Source of the DNA: JAHDHW01 sp965220465
GTDB lineage: Bacteria > Bacteroidota > Bacteroidia > Chitinophagales > Saprospiraceae
Length of the DNA: 64,000 nucleotides
Direction of reading: 5' to 3'
Assembly (NCBI GenBank): GCA_965220465.1
Contig: CBDCPZ010000007.1
Coordinates: 1-64,000 of the forward strand
Position 1 is the first letter of the stretch. Each line of letters opens with the position of its first letter. The translations under genes and the position numbers were made by a program. This document shows, piece by piece, positions 1 to 8,895 of this stretch. The notes under the pieces are model-generated. The model worked only from the letters and a program-made list of their open reading frames with translations, made no database searches and was not told where the DNA came from.

Positions 1-744
1 AGTACTACTGTTCAACCAACAGGGGGCAACGGTAATTATTCTTTTGTTTGGTCTGATGGCATCCTGACTTTCCAAACCCAAACCATAGAAAATCTTGAAG
101 TAGGAATCTATAACATTATAGTAACAGATTCAAATGAATGCACGGCAACTGACAGTGTTGAAATCGCTAAGGAAGAAAAACCAATGATAACCATTTATGA
201 TGAATATGCCAATTACAACGAAGGTGAATTGACAGATTTGTATTTCGAGGCAAATTTGGATGGAGTTATCTTTCATTGGGAAATTGTTGATCATTCGAAT
301 ATTGATTCTTTAGCATCAGATTATCTTGACTTTGGACAGACGGAAGATCTTATTGAAGAAGGGTTTCATTTAATAGCAAAACGTTCTCCTGGTTGGGTAT
401 TAATTAATACTTATCCTCAAAAAGGCAATTGTGTAGGAGATACTATTCAAACAAAGGTAAATATTTATCCTGGGGAGAAGGATTGTCCATTTATTCCTGA
501 ACTTGTGACTCCAAATGGTGATGGGAAAAATGATTATTGGGACGTGGTATTTCCAAATCCGAAAGGAGGGAGTGAATATTCGGTACAGGTATTTAACAGA
601 AGCGGAGGTGTAGTTTTTGAAAGCAGTTCTTTTACTGAGCAATGGAGTGCAAATGGGTGCCCTGATGGCGTTTATTTTTATATTATCACTCATCAACTAC
701 AACAAACACAATGTAAAGGTGCAGTTACGATTCTTCGAAACTAA
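1..744 (+). CDS. C-terminal part of a T9SS type B exported adhesin-like protein (partial, 5' end outside window)
   Basis: The frame is open from base 1, so the true start lies upstream; the first in-window ATG at 184 is internal. Residues encoded at about 1-170 look like one SprB-type repeat (GGNGNYSFVWSDG ... NLEVGIYNIIVTD). The last ~90 residues carry the gliding-motility C-terminal (CHU_C / type B sorting) pattern: a TPNGDGKNDYW motif, then a VQVFNRSGGVVFES strand and a final GAVTILRN. Such proteins are exported by the type IX secretion system and held at the cell surface. The next gene encodes a PorP/SprF-like protein 53 nt downstream, a very common pairing in which the PorP-like protein anchors the type B substrate. 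Number of repeats and total length are unknown. Confidence 0.85.
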   Translation, partial: STTVQPTGGNGNYSFVWSDGILTFQTQTIENLEVGIYNIIVTDSNECTATDSVEIAKEEKPMITIYDEYANYNEGELTDLYFEANLDGVIFHWEIVDHSNIDSLASDYLDFGQTEDLIEEGFHLIAKRSPGWVLINTYPQKGNCVGDTIQTKVNIYPGEKDCPFIPELVTPNGDGKNDYWDVVFPNPKGGSEYSVQVFNRSGGVVFESSSFTEQWSANGCPDGVYFYIITHQLQQTQCKGAVTILRN

Positions 745-796
745 TTAGAGCGGAATTCTTTTGTGATAAAAATTATTACTCCTAAATCAAATACAA

Positions 797-2845
797 ATGA
801 TACCATTCTTTACAATTCATAAATTAATTCTTTCTCTATTATTGTCATTCCTTTTGTTTGGAGTATTAAATGCTCAACAAATACCGATCTTTGATCAGTA
901 TAAATATTCGCCTGAATTATTTAATCCTGCATATATGGGTGATGGCTTTTTTAGTCTGCAATATAAGATGGATTTTATGGATTTGGATAAGAGCTATGCT
1001 CCACAATCATTTGCAATAAGTTCTGATTTATCTTCTATCCTTAATTTATCACAAAAAAAGATTGGATTTGGTCTTAGTTTAATTTCTGATAAGGCGCATA
1101 TAATAAATCTGTTAAAAGTCAAAGCATCATTTGCATATCACTTGATAAAAAATGAAAATAATGATCTTTCAGCCGGCATCGAAGCTGGGGTTCTTTCGCA
1201 AAAGATGGATTTTTCGGATACACGGATTACCGATCCTATAGATGCTGTAATTTATGATGGTGTCACAAGTAAAGCTGTTTTCGATGGAGGTTTTGGTCTT
1301 CAATATCGTTATACAATCAGTGATGGGCAGGAGTTTAATGTAAATATTGCCATGCCCCAATTATTTACAAGTGATTTGATTTATAATGAAGGAAGAGAGT
1401 TTGATATAAGTACTCATATTTTAGCAGGATTAAGTTATCGTTTTCCTGTAGGTGAAGGGTTTGGTCTTGAACCTCTTCTTCTTTACCGTGAAGTGGGTGG
1501 AGGTAAAAAATTGAAAAAAGGGAATGTGGATCTAAGCATTAGAGGACACTTTCTGTATGACCGCCTATGGTTTGGAGTAGGAACGAGATTGGCAGCTTCT
1601 TCTTATAATTTTAGTTTTGGTGTAAAGGTCATTGACAATTTTAATGTGGCGGGAAGTTTTGAGCTACACAATTTCTTGGGAAATAGCTGGGAAATATTGC
1701 TTTTGTATACTTTTAACGTTCCGGAATCAAAACCGAAACCAGTTGTAATAGATACTCCAAAAGAAGAGATTCGGCCGGTACCTCCCCCCCTTGATGCAAA
1801 AAGCGAAACACAGAGAATCACTAGTGAACTTAAAGCACTTGAGTTAGAAACAACAGGTATTACTTCAAAAATTATTGATTTAAAGAAAGAAGTAAACCAG
1901 AATCTACAAATAGCAAAAAGAGCCTATGATGAATCTCAATATATTGGTCTGAGTAAAGGTGGGATAACAGCTAAACTAAGTAAAACCGACGAACTACTAA
2001 AGGAAGCAGGAAAAGGTATTAATCAAATTGTGGCGATTGCCATCGCTGCAAATCAAAATATGGTAAGTGCCCAGCAATTAGTAATAGAAGCAGAAGGGGA
2101 AGGCATAAACTCGAAGAAGATAAACAAATATTGGAATAACACGAAAGAAGAATCTGATCAGGCAGTAGCTACTTCTGATGAAGTAGTTAAGGATTATACT
2201 CGATTAGTAGGGAATATTCGAAATGTTGAAAAATCAAATGGCATTTTTAGTGTTGATCTGAATTTGATGGTGACAAATAAGGACTTAAGAGGTCTAGAGG
2301 ATTATTATCAAAGTGAATTAAACGGAGCAATCGGCCTTCCCGAAAAAATCAAACCTGTTAAAGTAAGTACAGATGGATTTTCAGTATATCTAACATATGA
2401 ATTTCCCTATAATCGTGAAAACTTTAACCTGGAAAAAGAAATAAATAGGCAGCGTTTTCTAGCTGATCATATTCTTCAACAGATCAAAGAGTTGAAAGCT
2501 GAAAATATAAATATCGAATCAATAACTATGAATGCCTCAATGCAGGAGCGAGTAAGTTCGCTCGAAAATACGCCAATTTCAACTCCTTATGTGGAGGAAT
2601 TCGGCTTTAGAGTAACAGTTGATTATCGATTTTTCGATGACCTGGAAAAAACGATCGATGATGCTAGTCTCACGATTCAAAAAGGAGAAATAAATCTAAA
2701 AGAATTAGCTTGTTTAAAATTGTACGGCTTCAAACGGTATTTTAACAAGAATGGAACTGACACATCATTCAACTTGGAAATGACGGCTCCAAATTATAAC
2801 CAGATTGAACCGCAGGTCTATTCAATAGTAATTGAAGTCAAATAG
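797..2845 (+). CDS. PorP/SprF-family outer-membrane protein with C-terminal coiled-coil extension
   Basis: Residues 1-26 are a signal peptide (hydrophobic run ending VLNAQQ). Residues ~28-308 match the PorP/SprF family seen with the type IX system: FDQYKYSPELFNPAYMG near the start, then a series of beta-barrel strands ending LLLYTF. Unlike the usual ~300-aa members, a proline-rich linker (~312-332) leads into a long helical/coiled-coil region (~333-500) and a final ~180-aa mixed domain with a VEEFGFRVTVDYRF segment that I cannot assign. The upstream partner is a type B sorted protein. Downstream, after 75 nt, come the tssO/tssN/tssK-like genes, so this protein may belong functionally to the secretion locus. 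The link to T6SS is inferred from position only. Confidence 0.75.
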   Translation: MIPFFTIHKLILSLLLSFLLFGVLNAQQIPIFDQYKYSPELFNPAYMGDGFFSLQYKMDFMDLDKSYAPQSFAISSDLSSILNLSQKKIGFGLSLISDKAHIINLLKVKASFAYHLIKNENNDLSAGIEAGVLSQKMDFSDTRITDPIDAVIYDGVTSKAVFDGGFGLQYRYTISDGQEFNVNIAMPQLFTSDLIYNEGREFDISTHILAGLSYRFPVGEGFGLEPLLLYREVGGGKKLKKGNVDLSIRGHFLYDRLWFGVGTRLAASSYNFSFGVKVIDNFNVAGSFELHNFLGNSWEILLLYTFNVPESKPKPVVIDTPKEEIRPVPPPLDAKSETQRITSELKALELETTGITSKIIDLKKEVNQNLQIAKRAYDESQYIGLSKGGITAKLSKTDELLKEAGKGINQIVAIAIAANQNMVSAQQLVIEAEGEGINSKKINKYWNNTKEESDQAVATSDEVVKDYTRLVGNIRNVEKSNGIFSVDLNLMVTNKDLRGLEDYYQSELNGAIGLPEKIKPVKVSTDGFSVYLTYEFPYNRENFNLEKEINRQRFLADHILQQIKELKAENINIESITMNASMQERVSSLENTPISTPYVEEFGFRVTVDYRFFDDLEKTIDDASLTIQKGEINLKELACLKLYGFKRYFNKNGTDTSFNLEMTAPNYNQIEPQVYSIVIEVK

Positions 2846-2920
2846 TAATTATTCCTTGAGTTGTCAAAATGTAATATTAATAATTGAATTAAATTTCTGG
2901 AAAAAGTAAAATCAGCAATA

Positions 2921-3787
2921 ATGAAAGTCAGAAAGAAAAATAGAGGACAAACCGAAATGGAAAAGAGAAACACAGCCATCACCATTTTTATTTTGTTTGC
3001 GATAACTCCTTTATTTCTAACAATGTTTTTGGGCTTCTCTCTGAAACAATCTGAAGCTGTAAACAAAGACAAATTGTTCAAAAACTTGGAATCGCAGCGC
3101 AAAAAATATGATGACCTCAATCAAAATATTGCCAATTTGGACAGTGTTTTTTTACAAGCAAATAAATTGTTTAAGCAATTTAAAGATGAGGAAGCAAAAA
3201 ACTTAAAGAGAGAACTTGGAGACATTGAAGATAAAACTGATTTGAATGAATGGGATAAGGATAGGGAGGAAAAAGTTAATAATTATATACGAAAGATTAA
3301 TAAAGTTGAAAATTCTTTTGATTTTGGCAATTCTGTTGAGAAAAATAATTTACTCATATTGGCGAAAGAATGGCTTAAGGAATTTATAGAAGCAAAAGAT
3401 AATGAGCTATATGCGAAGCAATTGATAAAAGAACAGAGCTTAGAAATTCAAGATGGCTCAGATCTCGAAATCCTGGAACAGGATCTTCGAATGGAAATAG
3501 TAGAACTAAAAAATGAATTAAAAAGTAAAGAAAAAGAATTAGAATTATACAAAGATTTCAATGAGAAAAATGAATCCAAAATGATAAGTAAATATTCAAG
3601 CTTGTTAGCTGTCAATGAAAAGACCAAAACGGCAATTAGTGTTGAAATTAAAGACATTGAAGATAAAATTCTCCCTGAGTTACAAAGGAAGTTATTTAAT
3701 AATGAGTTTGACAAACTAAAGAATAAGCTGAAAAATAAAATCAGTACTATAAAAATTGAAGCTGGAAATATAAAAACAGAAGAATAA
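2921..3787 (+). CDS. tssO: TssO-like T6SS inner-membrane coiled-coil protein
   Basis: The 288-aa product has a short basic N-terminus, one transmembrane helix (about residues 19-40, TAITIFILFAITPLFLTMFLG) and a long charged coiled-coil body rich in Lys and Glu. This is the architecture of TssO of Bacteroidota T6SS-iii, which is thought to take part in the envelope complex that replaces TssJLM. The next gene (tssN-like) starts 4 nt after its stop. A second ATG at residue 13 (2957) could be the true start. The call rests on architecture and gene order, because coiled coils give weak sequence identity. Confidence 0.6.
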   Translation: MKVRKKNRGQTEMEKRNTAITIFILFAITPLFLTMFLGFSLKQSEAVNKDKLFKNLESQRKKYDDLNQNIANLDSVFLQANKLFKQFKDEEAKNLKRELGDIEDKTDLNEWDKDREEKVNNYIRKINKVENSFDFGNSVEKNNLLILAKEWLKEFIEAKDNELYAKQLIKEQSLEIQDGSDLEILEQDLRMEIVELKNELKSKEKELELYKDFNEKNESKMISKYSSLLAVNEKTKTAISVEIKDIEDKILPELQRKLFNNEFDKLKNKLKNKISTIKIEAGNIKTEE

Positions 3788-3791
3788 TCAA

Positions 3792-4691
3792 ATGAGTACC
3801 TATCTTATCATAGCTATTTCGGTTGCAGGCATTGGATTAATCCTAGTGATCTTTAAGTTAATGAAAAAAGGAACAAAGATCGCTGCGAAACTACCAATTA
3901 ATTTTCTGACTTTTTTCCTGATTTATGCTATTTTAGGATTGACCGGTTTTTTATTGAAAGAGGAAGTGGCTCAACACCCCATATTGATAGGACTTCTTCT
4001 TTTACTTGTATCTCTTACCGGAGGAATTATCATGACCAACAGACTTTATGAAAAGTGGGAGTGGAGTATGGCATCAGTTTTTGGCAGAAAGTTATTATAT
4101 TTATCCGGGATCGTTTTGGTGAGCTTTGTGGCTTTTGCTACAGTATTTTTATTTTGTGAACAACGTGGGATTCCACAAGGGATTTTTAAAAACGATTTAG
4201 TTTGGTGGTTGTCAGGATTGATTCTTATCATGTTGTTACCATTATTGCTCAATCATCTTCATTTTTTGTGGAATGAAATTCCGAAATTCAGAGAAATTAT
4301 CCCTGTTTTTGAATTGCCGATTGGAACTTCGCCACCTTTTATAGAATCAGGAGGACCAGCAATTAATTTCATGTTTATAATTCCTTTGGATTATGGGGCT
4401 AAAGAAATCGTTAAATCAAAAGTATCCGTTCCTTTTAACAAGTCTTTGGCCGAGGCTTTTCATTATAAACTACATGAGCATAATATCGTTAAAAGATTTG
4501 CAAAAAAAATCATTTTTGCTGAGGATAATAAGAGGGCAAAAGTTTATGGCTGGTGTTTTTATAGAACAAAAACGATATGGTGGGGATGGTGGGAAAAAAA
4601 ATATTATTTAAATCCTGAATCAAACCTTGGAGAAACTATTTCCAAAGGAGAATCAATCTTCGTAGAAAGGGTGAAAATTTGGGAGAACTAA
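3792..4691 (+). CDS. tssN: TssN-like T6SS multi-pass membrane protein
   Basis: The 299-aa protein has about five hydrophobic segments in its N-terminal half (roughly residues 2-22, 36-56, 62-82, 103-124, 134-155), followed by a ~140-aa soluble domain rich in aromatic residues (WWGWWEKKYYLNPE near 257-272). TssN is a T6SS-iii-specific membrane component in Bacteroidota with this layout. It sits between the tssO-like gene (4 nt upstream) and tssK (1 nt downstream), so the three are probably co-transcribed. The assignment combines topology with context. Confidence 0.65.
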   Translation: MSTYLIIAISVAGIGLILVIFKLMKKGTKIAAKLPINFLTFFLIYAILGLTGFLLKEEVAQHPILIGLLLLLVSLTGGIIMTNRLYEKWEWSMASVFGRKLLYLSGIVLVSFVAFATVFLFCEQRGIPQGIFKNDLVWWLSGLILIMLLPLLLNHLHFLWNEIPKFREIIPVFELPIGTSPPFIESGGPAINFMFIIPLDYGAKEIVKSKVSVPFNKSLAEAFHYKLHEHNIVKRFAKKIIFAEDNKRAKVYGWCFYRTKTIWWGWWEKKYYLNPESNLGETISKGESIFVERVKIWEN

Positions 4692-4692
4692 A

Positions 4693-5901
4693 TTGAGTGT
4701 TATGAATTCAAAGTTAAAGTATTTGCCGATCTACTGGAAAAATGGAATGTCTTTTTCTGAAGATCATTTGAATAGCCAGTTTCTGGCCATCGCTGATAAG
4801 ATTAGAGATGCTTCAGCATTGAACCTGACAAACAATAACTATGGATTGTTGGGAGGAGATGGTCAATTGAAATTTTCTGAGTCTTTCAGGGATAATATCA
4901 ATAATGAAAAAGTAGAGGTATCATATTGTAGGGCAATCACTCAAAATGGCTCAAGGATCGAAATTCTGGATCAAACTTGGGAGGAATTAAATAAACCATT
5001 ATCAGAATTGATTGGTTCGAAAAATCTGGATACATCTAAGTTTTGGTACGTCCTGCTGATTGTTGATCCATTCACTCGTATTCCTGAAGGTATTGAGGAT
5101 GAACAGGAAAGCCCCAGAAGAAAACCTAATACCAGACCGGCTTATCAATTAGAATTAATATCATTGAATGATCTTAAGTTAGACAATTTGGCGAATGCTA
5201 TCCCTATTGCTAAGTTTGAAATAACAAGCTCAGGATTGAGAAAAATAGAAAATTATATTCCTCCATGCTCAAGAATCAACAGCCATGAAAAGCTTATCAA
5301 AAAATATGAGAGCTATGATAATTATTTAACTGCTCTTAAGGAAAGTTCGCAAAATATTATTACTAAAATTAAACACAAGCGAAAAAACAAAGAAAACAAT
5401 GCCTTAGCTGATGATATAGATACTCTTTGTAAGAAGTACTTAGAATATTTTGTAATTTCCTACGATGAATACAAATTAAACTTTAAAGATTTACCACCGG
5501 TTAAATTGATGTGGTTTTTTGCCAAACTTGCAAGAGTTTTGAACCACTCGATGGATATGGCTTATGACAAAAGCCATATGCTTAAATATTTTCATCAGTA
5601 TGCTGCCGATATTAGTGCTGCTGAAATAGGCAAAATAATTAATAATACATTTGAGACTAATTATGTCCATTTTGATATATCTACCTCATTAACTGCTGTA
5701 GATACGTTTCTTGAAACTTTGCATGAAATTTTCAAACGATTAGAAAAACTGGATTTTAGGGAATTAGCTCCGAGGAATATAGTCAGACAGGACATCATTT
5801 CAGATTCTAATAATGAAACGGATAGGGCGATAAGAAGAACCCCCAATATCAAAATTAAACGCCCTGGAAATTCTGAAAACTTAGAGGATGAACTTGAGTG
5901 A
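4693..5901 (+). CDS. tssK: T6SS baseplate subunit TssK
   Basis: The 402-aa product begins with the TssK signature of a shell domain: YLPIYWKNGMSFSEDHLNSQ (W..GM..S..H). Helical middle and C-terminal regions follow. TssK connects the baseplate wedges (TssE/F/G) to the membrane complex. The start used is TTG at 4693; an internal ATG at 4702 (residue 4) is equally possible. It directly follows the tssN-like gene, and a ~130-nt AT-rich gap separates it from tssB. The C-terminus ends in a charged tail rich in Arg, Asn and Glu that is probably disordered. Confidence 0.8.
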   Translation: MSVMNSKLKYLPIYWKNGMSFSEDHLNSQFLAIADKIRDASALNLTNNNYGLLGGDGQLKFSESFRDNINNEKVEVSYCRAITQNGSRIEILDQTWEELNKPLSELIGSKNLDTSKFWYVLLIVDPFTRIPEGIEDEQESPRRKPNTRPAYQLELISLNDLKLDNLANAIPIAKFEITSSGLRKIENYIPPCSRINSHEKLIKKYESYDNYLTALKESSQNIITKIKHKRKNKENNALADDIDTLCKKYLEYFVISYDEYKLNFKDLPPVKLMWFFAKLARVLNHSMDMAYDKSHMLKYFHQYAADISAAEIGKIINNTFETNYVHFDISTSLTAVDTFLETLHEIFKRLEKLDFRELAPRNIVRQDIISDSNNETDRAIRRTPNIKIKRPGNSENLEDELE

Positions 5902-5986
5902 TAGAATCAATATATTCCATTCACTATCAGATATTTATATGTAATGATAACTTTGAAATAAAAATTGATTAATTTACTTGGTTTTA

Positions 5987-6008
5987 TGAAATAATTGAAT
6001 TATTTTCA
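5987..6008. promoter_or_regulatory. AT-rich near-palindrome upstream of tssB
   Basis: TGAAATAATT-G-AATTATTTTCA forms a nearly perfect inverted repeat 24 nt before the tssB start codon. It could be an operator or part of the sheath-gene promoter region, or chance in AT-rich DNA. Confidence 0.25.
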
Positions 6009-6031
6009 TCATACATTAATAATCTTAATCT

Positions 6032-6487
6032 ATGGCAAAATCACTTTATGGATATCGAATTGGTGCTGATGTGAAAGAACAAGATGCCCCAACAGGAGTC
6101 AAGCTTGTACCTGACAATAAGACCCTCCTGGCTTTACCGCTTAATGACGATCATGATGATGATGTTAATCCGGTACGCCTAACAAGTGTTAAAGAAATTT
6201 TTGAACATTATAAACCTTCCAAAGAAGTTGAATTAAAAACTGCAGAAGGAGATTCGGAAGAGCTACTGCTAAAATTTAAAAACCTCAAAGATTTTACAAA
6301 AGATGGCATCATTGAACAAAGCCAGGTGTTGAAGGATTTACAAGAACAGGAAAATGTATATTCAAGAATGCAGGATGTCTTGCAGAATAATTCGAAGCTT
6401 CAAACTGTCCTCTCCAATGATGACTTTAAAAAAGACTTTTTAGAATTGTTAGAAACTTTGATTGAAGAACTTAGTGAAACTGAATAA
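6032..6487 (+). CDS. tssB: T6SS sheath small subunit TssB (VipA-like)
   Basis: The 151-aa product matches the small contractile-sheath subunit of Bacteroidota T6SS. Typical features are the N-terminal MAKSLYGYRIG, the LPLNDD-containing middle, the VKEIFEHYKP segment and the helical C-terminus that would interlock with TssC. Its stop codon lies 4 nt before the tssC ATG, so the two are translationally coupled, as expected for subunits that co-assemble. Length is normal for the family. Confidence 0.88.
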   Translation: MAKSLYGYRIGADVKEQDAPTGVKLVPDNKTLLALPLNDDHDDDVNPVRLTSVKEIFEHYKPSKEVELKTAEGDSEELLLKFKNLKDFTKDGIIEQSQVLKDLQEQENVYSRMQDVLQNNSKLQTVLSNDDFKKDFLELLETLIEELSETE

Positions 6488-6491
6488 TACC

Positions 6492-7805
6492 ATGAATGAA
6501 AAGGCATTACAACTCCAGCAAAAAGTAAAAGAAAAAGTTGAAGTCCTCAAAAAACAAGGAGGATTTAAAATCCTGGAAGGCATAGTGGATGGCAAAAAGG
6601 GCATTCGGGATATGAATCCGAAAAATGAGGCCAGGCGAAGTGCATACCTCACCGATACAGACAAAGCTGATAAAAGAAGGGCATTAAAAGCTGAATTGGA
6701 AGTCTTGAAAGGTTTGGTCGAAGCAGGTGGTTTGGTCCAGTCTACAGAGCTGGCAAAAAATAAATCTGAAGAGTTAAGCAAAATTCTGAATGATAACCTA
6801 AGCGCAACCTTCGAAAAAACCAGGGATCTTGAAAAAGCTTACCGCGCGGTTGAACTTTTTTTCAGGAATGCAGAAGAACAGAGTATCCGGAATTTATATT
6901 TTCTCAATATACCACTGGAAGAATTCGTTAGCCCTGAAAATACTCATTTAAAGGAAGAACTCGCCAAGCATTTTGATGAAAATTTTGACCGCTTCTCCTT
7001 AGAAGATAATTATTCTTTGTTTGTCATTCCCGGTTATCTGGGAGACAGTCTTGAATATTGGAGTAAACAAGCTTCTAAATATAGAATTACATTGGTCACA
7101 GATTATACGGATGAATTAGAGTTCGAGTCTATTGAAGATAACATTGAAGAAAATAAAATTTCCGGAGATGCCCGACATCTTGCAAATACGATTGTAACCT
7201 GCAACTATGCTGTAGTCCGGAAAAAGAATGAAGGCATTGAAGATGATGACCTCTTTTTACCTATGTCGATTCCGCTTGCCGGTAAGATGTATAGTGGTAA
7301 CGGGATCCAACCTTCTGCAGGCAGAAAGCATGGTAAAATTGACGGGGTATTAGGTACTCGATTGCCTCTTTTGCGTACACATGTTGATAAAATCGATAAG
7401 ATGGGTATGATTCCCATCATTTATGAAAGACAATGGGGAACAGTGGCTATGTCTGATACAACCCTGGCTAATGAAAGTACAGACCCGGATCATAAGGCTA
7501 TAGGAGTAGTCAGAGCTAAAGACTGGATTGCAAAAATATTGTTAGACTATTTTAATTCACTTACTTTTGAGAACTTCGATGGTAAGATGCGAAGAGATAT
7601 CGAAAGTCAACTCAATAAATTCTTTGATAAAATCAAAGGACATGGAAAGCTGATAGAATCATTCTCGATTGATGGGCCAAAAGTAGATCCTAATAACCCT
7701 CAAGCCGTTATGATTTCTATTAATGTTAAACCTTATTTTGCAACCAAACACTATGTGATTGATTATTCAGGGACTGATGGAAGTTTTTCCCACGAAGAAA
7801 AATAA
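6492..7805 (+). CDS. tssC: T6SS sheath large subunit TssC (VipB-like)
   Basis: The 437-aa protein has the TssC pattern: a central region carrying GRKHGKIDGVLGTRLPLLRTHVDKIDK-type sequence and a conserved C-terminal region with VMISINVKPYFATKHYVI, which builds the sheath handshake. An in-frame TTG at 6462 would extend it into tssB, but the ATG at 6492 just after the tssB stop is the natural start. Together with TssB it forms the contractile sheath around the Hcp tube, and ClpV (encoded ~15 kb downstream) recycles it. Confidence 0.88.
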   Translation: MNEKALQLQQKVKEKVEVLKKQGGFKILEGIVDGKKGIRDMNPKNEARRSAYLTDTDKADKRRALKAELEVLKGLVEAGGLVQSTELAKNKSEELSKILNDNLSATFEKTRDLEKAYRAVELFFRNAEEQSIRNLYFLNIPLEEFVSPENTHLKEELAKHFDENFDRFSLEDNYSLFVIPGYLGDSLEYWSKQASKYRITLVTDYTDELEFESIEDNIEENKISGDARHLANTIVTCNYAVVRKKNEGIEDDDLFLPMSIPLAGKMYSGNGIQPSAGRKHGKIDGVLGTRLPLLRTHVDKIDKMGMIPIIYERQWGTVAMSDTTLANESTDPDHKAIGVVRAKDWIAKILLDYFNSLTFENFDGKMRRDIESQLNKFFDKIKGHGKLIESFSIDGPKVDPNNPQAVMISINVKPYFATKHYVIDYSGTDGSFSHEEK

Positions 7806-8121
7806 ATATAATACCTTATTTGTTTTAATGTAATAGCGTTAGAAAAGAAGCTTGCATACACATACTTGAAAACAAAATAATTACACCATTTAAGAAGGGT
7901 GATTTGACCTGATTTTGTTCAGGCTAAATCTTTAAGAAATAGTGGGATATGGATCCATGAACAGGGTCTTAATCACATGGGTTTGTCCTATACTTTCATA
8001 ATAAGTATATGTAATACATTATGAACCCAGTATATACAATATTTGTATGATTCCAAAACGTTTGTAGAACAAACTATAACTCTATTTAATAATTATTTAA
8101 AAACCAAAAAACCCCCTTATT
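7806..8121. other. 316-bp intergenic region before hcp
   Basis: No ORF of note. The stretch probably holds the hcp promoter and a long leader; a TATATACAATATTTG segment near 8030-8045 resembles, imperfectly, the Bacteroidota -7 element (TAnnTTTG). Hcp is normally expressed at much higher level than the other components, which fits a separate promoter. Confidence 0.3.
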
Positions 8122-8541
8122 ATGGCTTCAATCATCAAAATTTTATTCTCATCTGACAATATTCCTGAATGTGAAGTAATTGCTACTGAATATAGCTTTG
8201 CACAAAACGTTGACCCTATCGGGCAGCCTGCCGGTGAAGTTATGGGAGGACTAATTTCCGTGACAATTGAAAGTACAGGAAGTGATACCCGCTTCGGCTG
8301 GATGGTAGCTTCTGCGATGAGACAAAACGGTGAATTAAAATTCATTGATTCTAATAACCAGACTGCCAAGACTGTCGCATTCACCAATGCATATTGTGTT
8401 GGTTATAAAGAAGAATACGAAGCCTTTTCAGCAGGTAATACAGGGGTAACTGTTAAGGAAGCTGCCCGAGAAACGCTTACCCTTTCTTGTGAAGAAATAG
8501 CCGTTGGAGGCGAATCTCATGTCAACTCCTGGATAGCTTAA
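8122..8541 (+). CDS. hcp: T6SS tube protein Hcp (TssD)
   Basis: The 139-aa protein matches the TssD/Hcp family of Bacteroidota: the MASIIKILFSSDN start, then a run of beta strands with GEVMGGLISVTIESTGSDTR, WMVASAMRQNGELKF and a final SCEEIAVGGESHVNSWIA. Hexameric rings stack to make the tube inside the TssBC sheath. It is flanked on both sides by unusually long (>300 nt) non-coding stretches, consistent with independent, strong expression. Confidence 0.92.
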   Translation: MASIIKILFSSDNIPECEVIATEYSFAQNVDPIGQPAGEVMGGLISVTIESTGSDTRFGWMVASAMRQNGELKFIDSNNQTAKTVAFTNAYCVGYKEEYEAFSAGNTGVTVKEAARETLTLSCEEIAVGGESHVNSWIA

Positions 8542-8895
8542 CAAGCTGATTTTGAACGATAAAAGGTAGTCGAAAATTCTATCTGACAAATCACCTGACC
8601 TTTCGGGTAGAAAGATAGATCGAAAAGGTTTGTGTAGGAGATTCAGACGTAGAGTAGACCAGGCTTAACAAATTGGTCGTATTGAATGATCGATTACCCT
8701 AGTTTCGATTCGTTAGCTAAAATACTCGTTTTATTTTGGGCAATTAGTAATGCCTGATTGCCCAAATATAAAATTTTATAAAAGAGAAAACGGTCCTTGT
8801 TTTTTGGTATTTCGTTCTGGTTCGTTTCTAAGGCTGTAACTAATGTATCAGAGCAATGCTTTTTTCTCCATTTCTTAATCCCACAAATCAATATT
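8542..8895. other. 354-bp intergenic region between hcp and vgrG
   Basis: Holds a hairpin (listed separately) and no convincing gene. An open frame precedes vgrG from 8797, but its encoded 33 residues do not resemble VgrG and are treated as leader. Confidence 0.4.
8736..8765. terminator. Hairpin downstream of hcp
   Basis: TTGGGCAAT ... ATTGCCCAA forms a perfect 9-bp stem with a 12-nt loop about 200 nt after hcp. No clean T-tract follows on the + strand, so it may be an attenuator or an mRNA-stabilising stem instead of a simple terminator. Confidence 0.4.

Noticed and set aside
8797..8895. N-terminal extension of VgrG
   Set aside because: Hydrophobic leader-like residues absent from VgrG proteins; TTG at 8896 matches the usual N-terminus.
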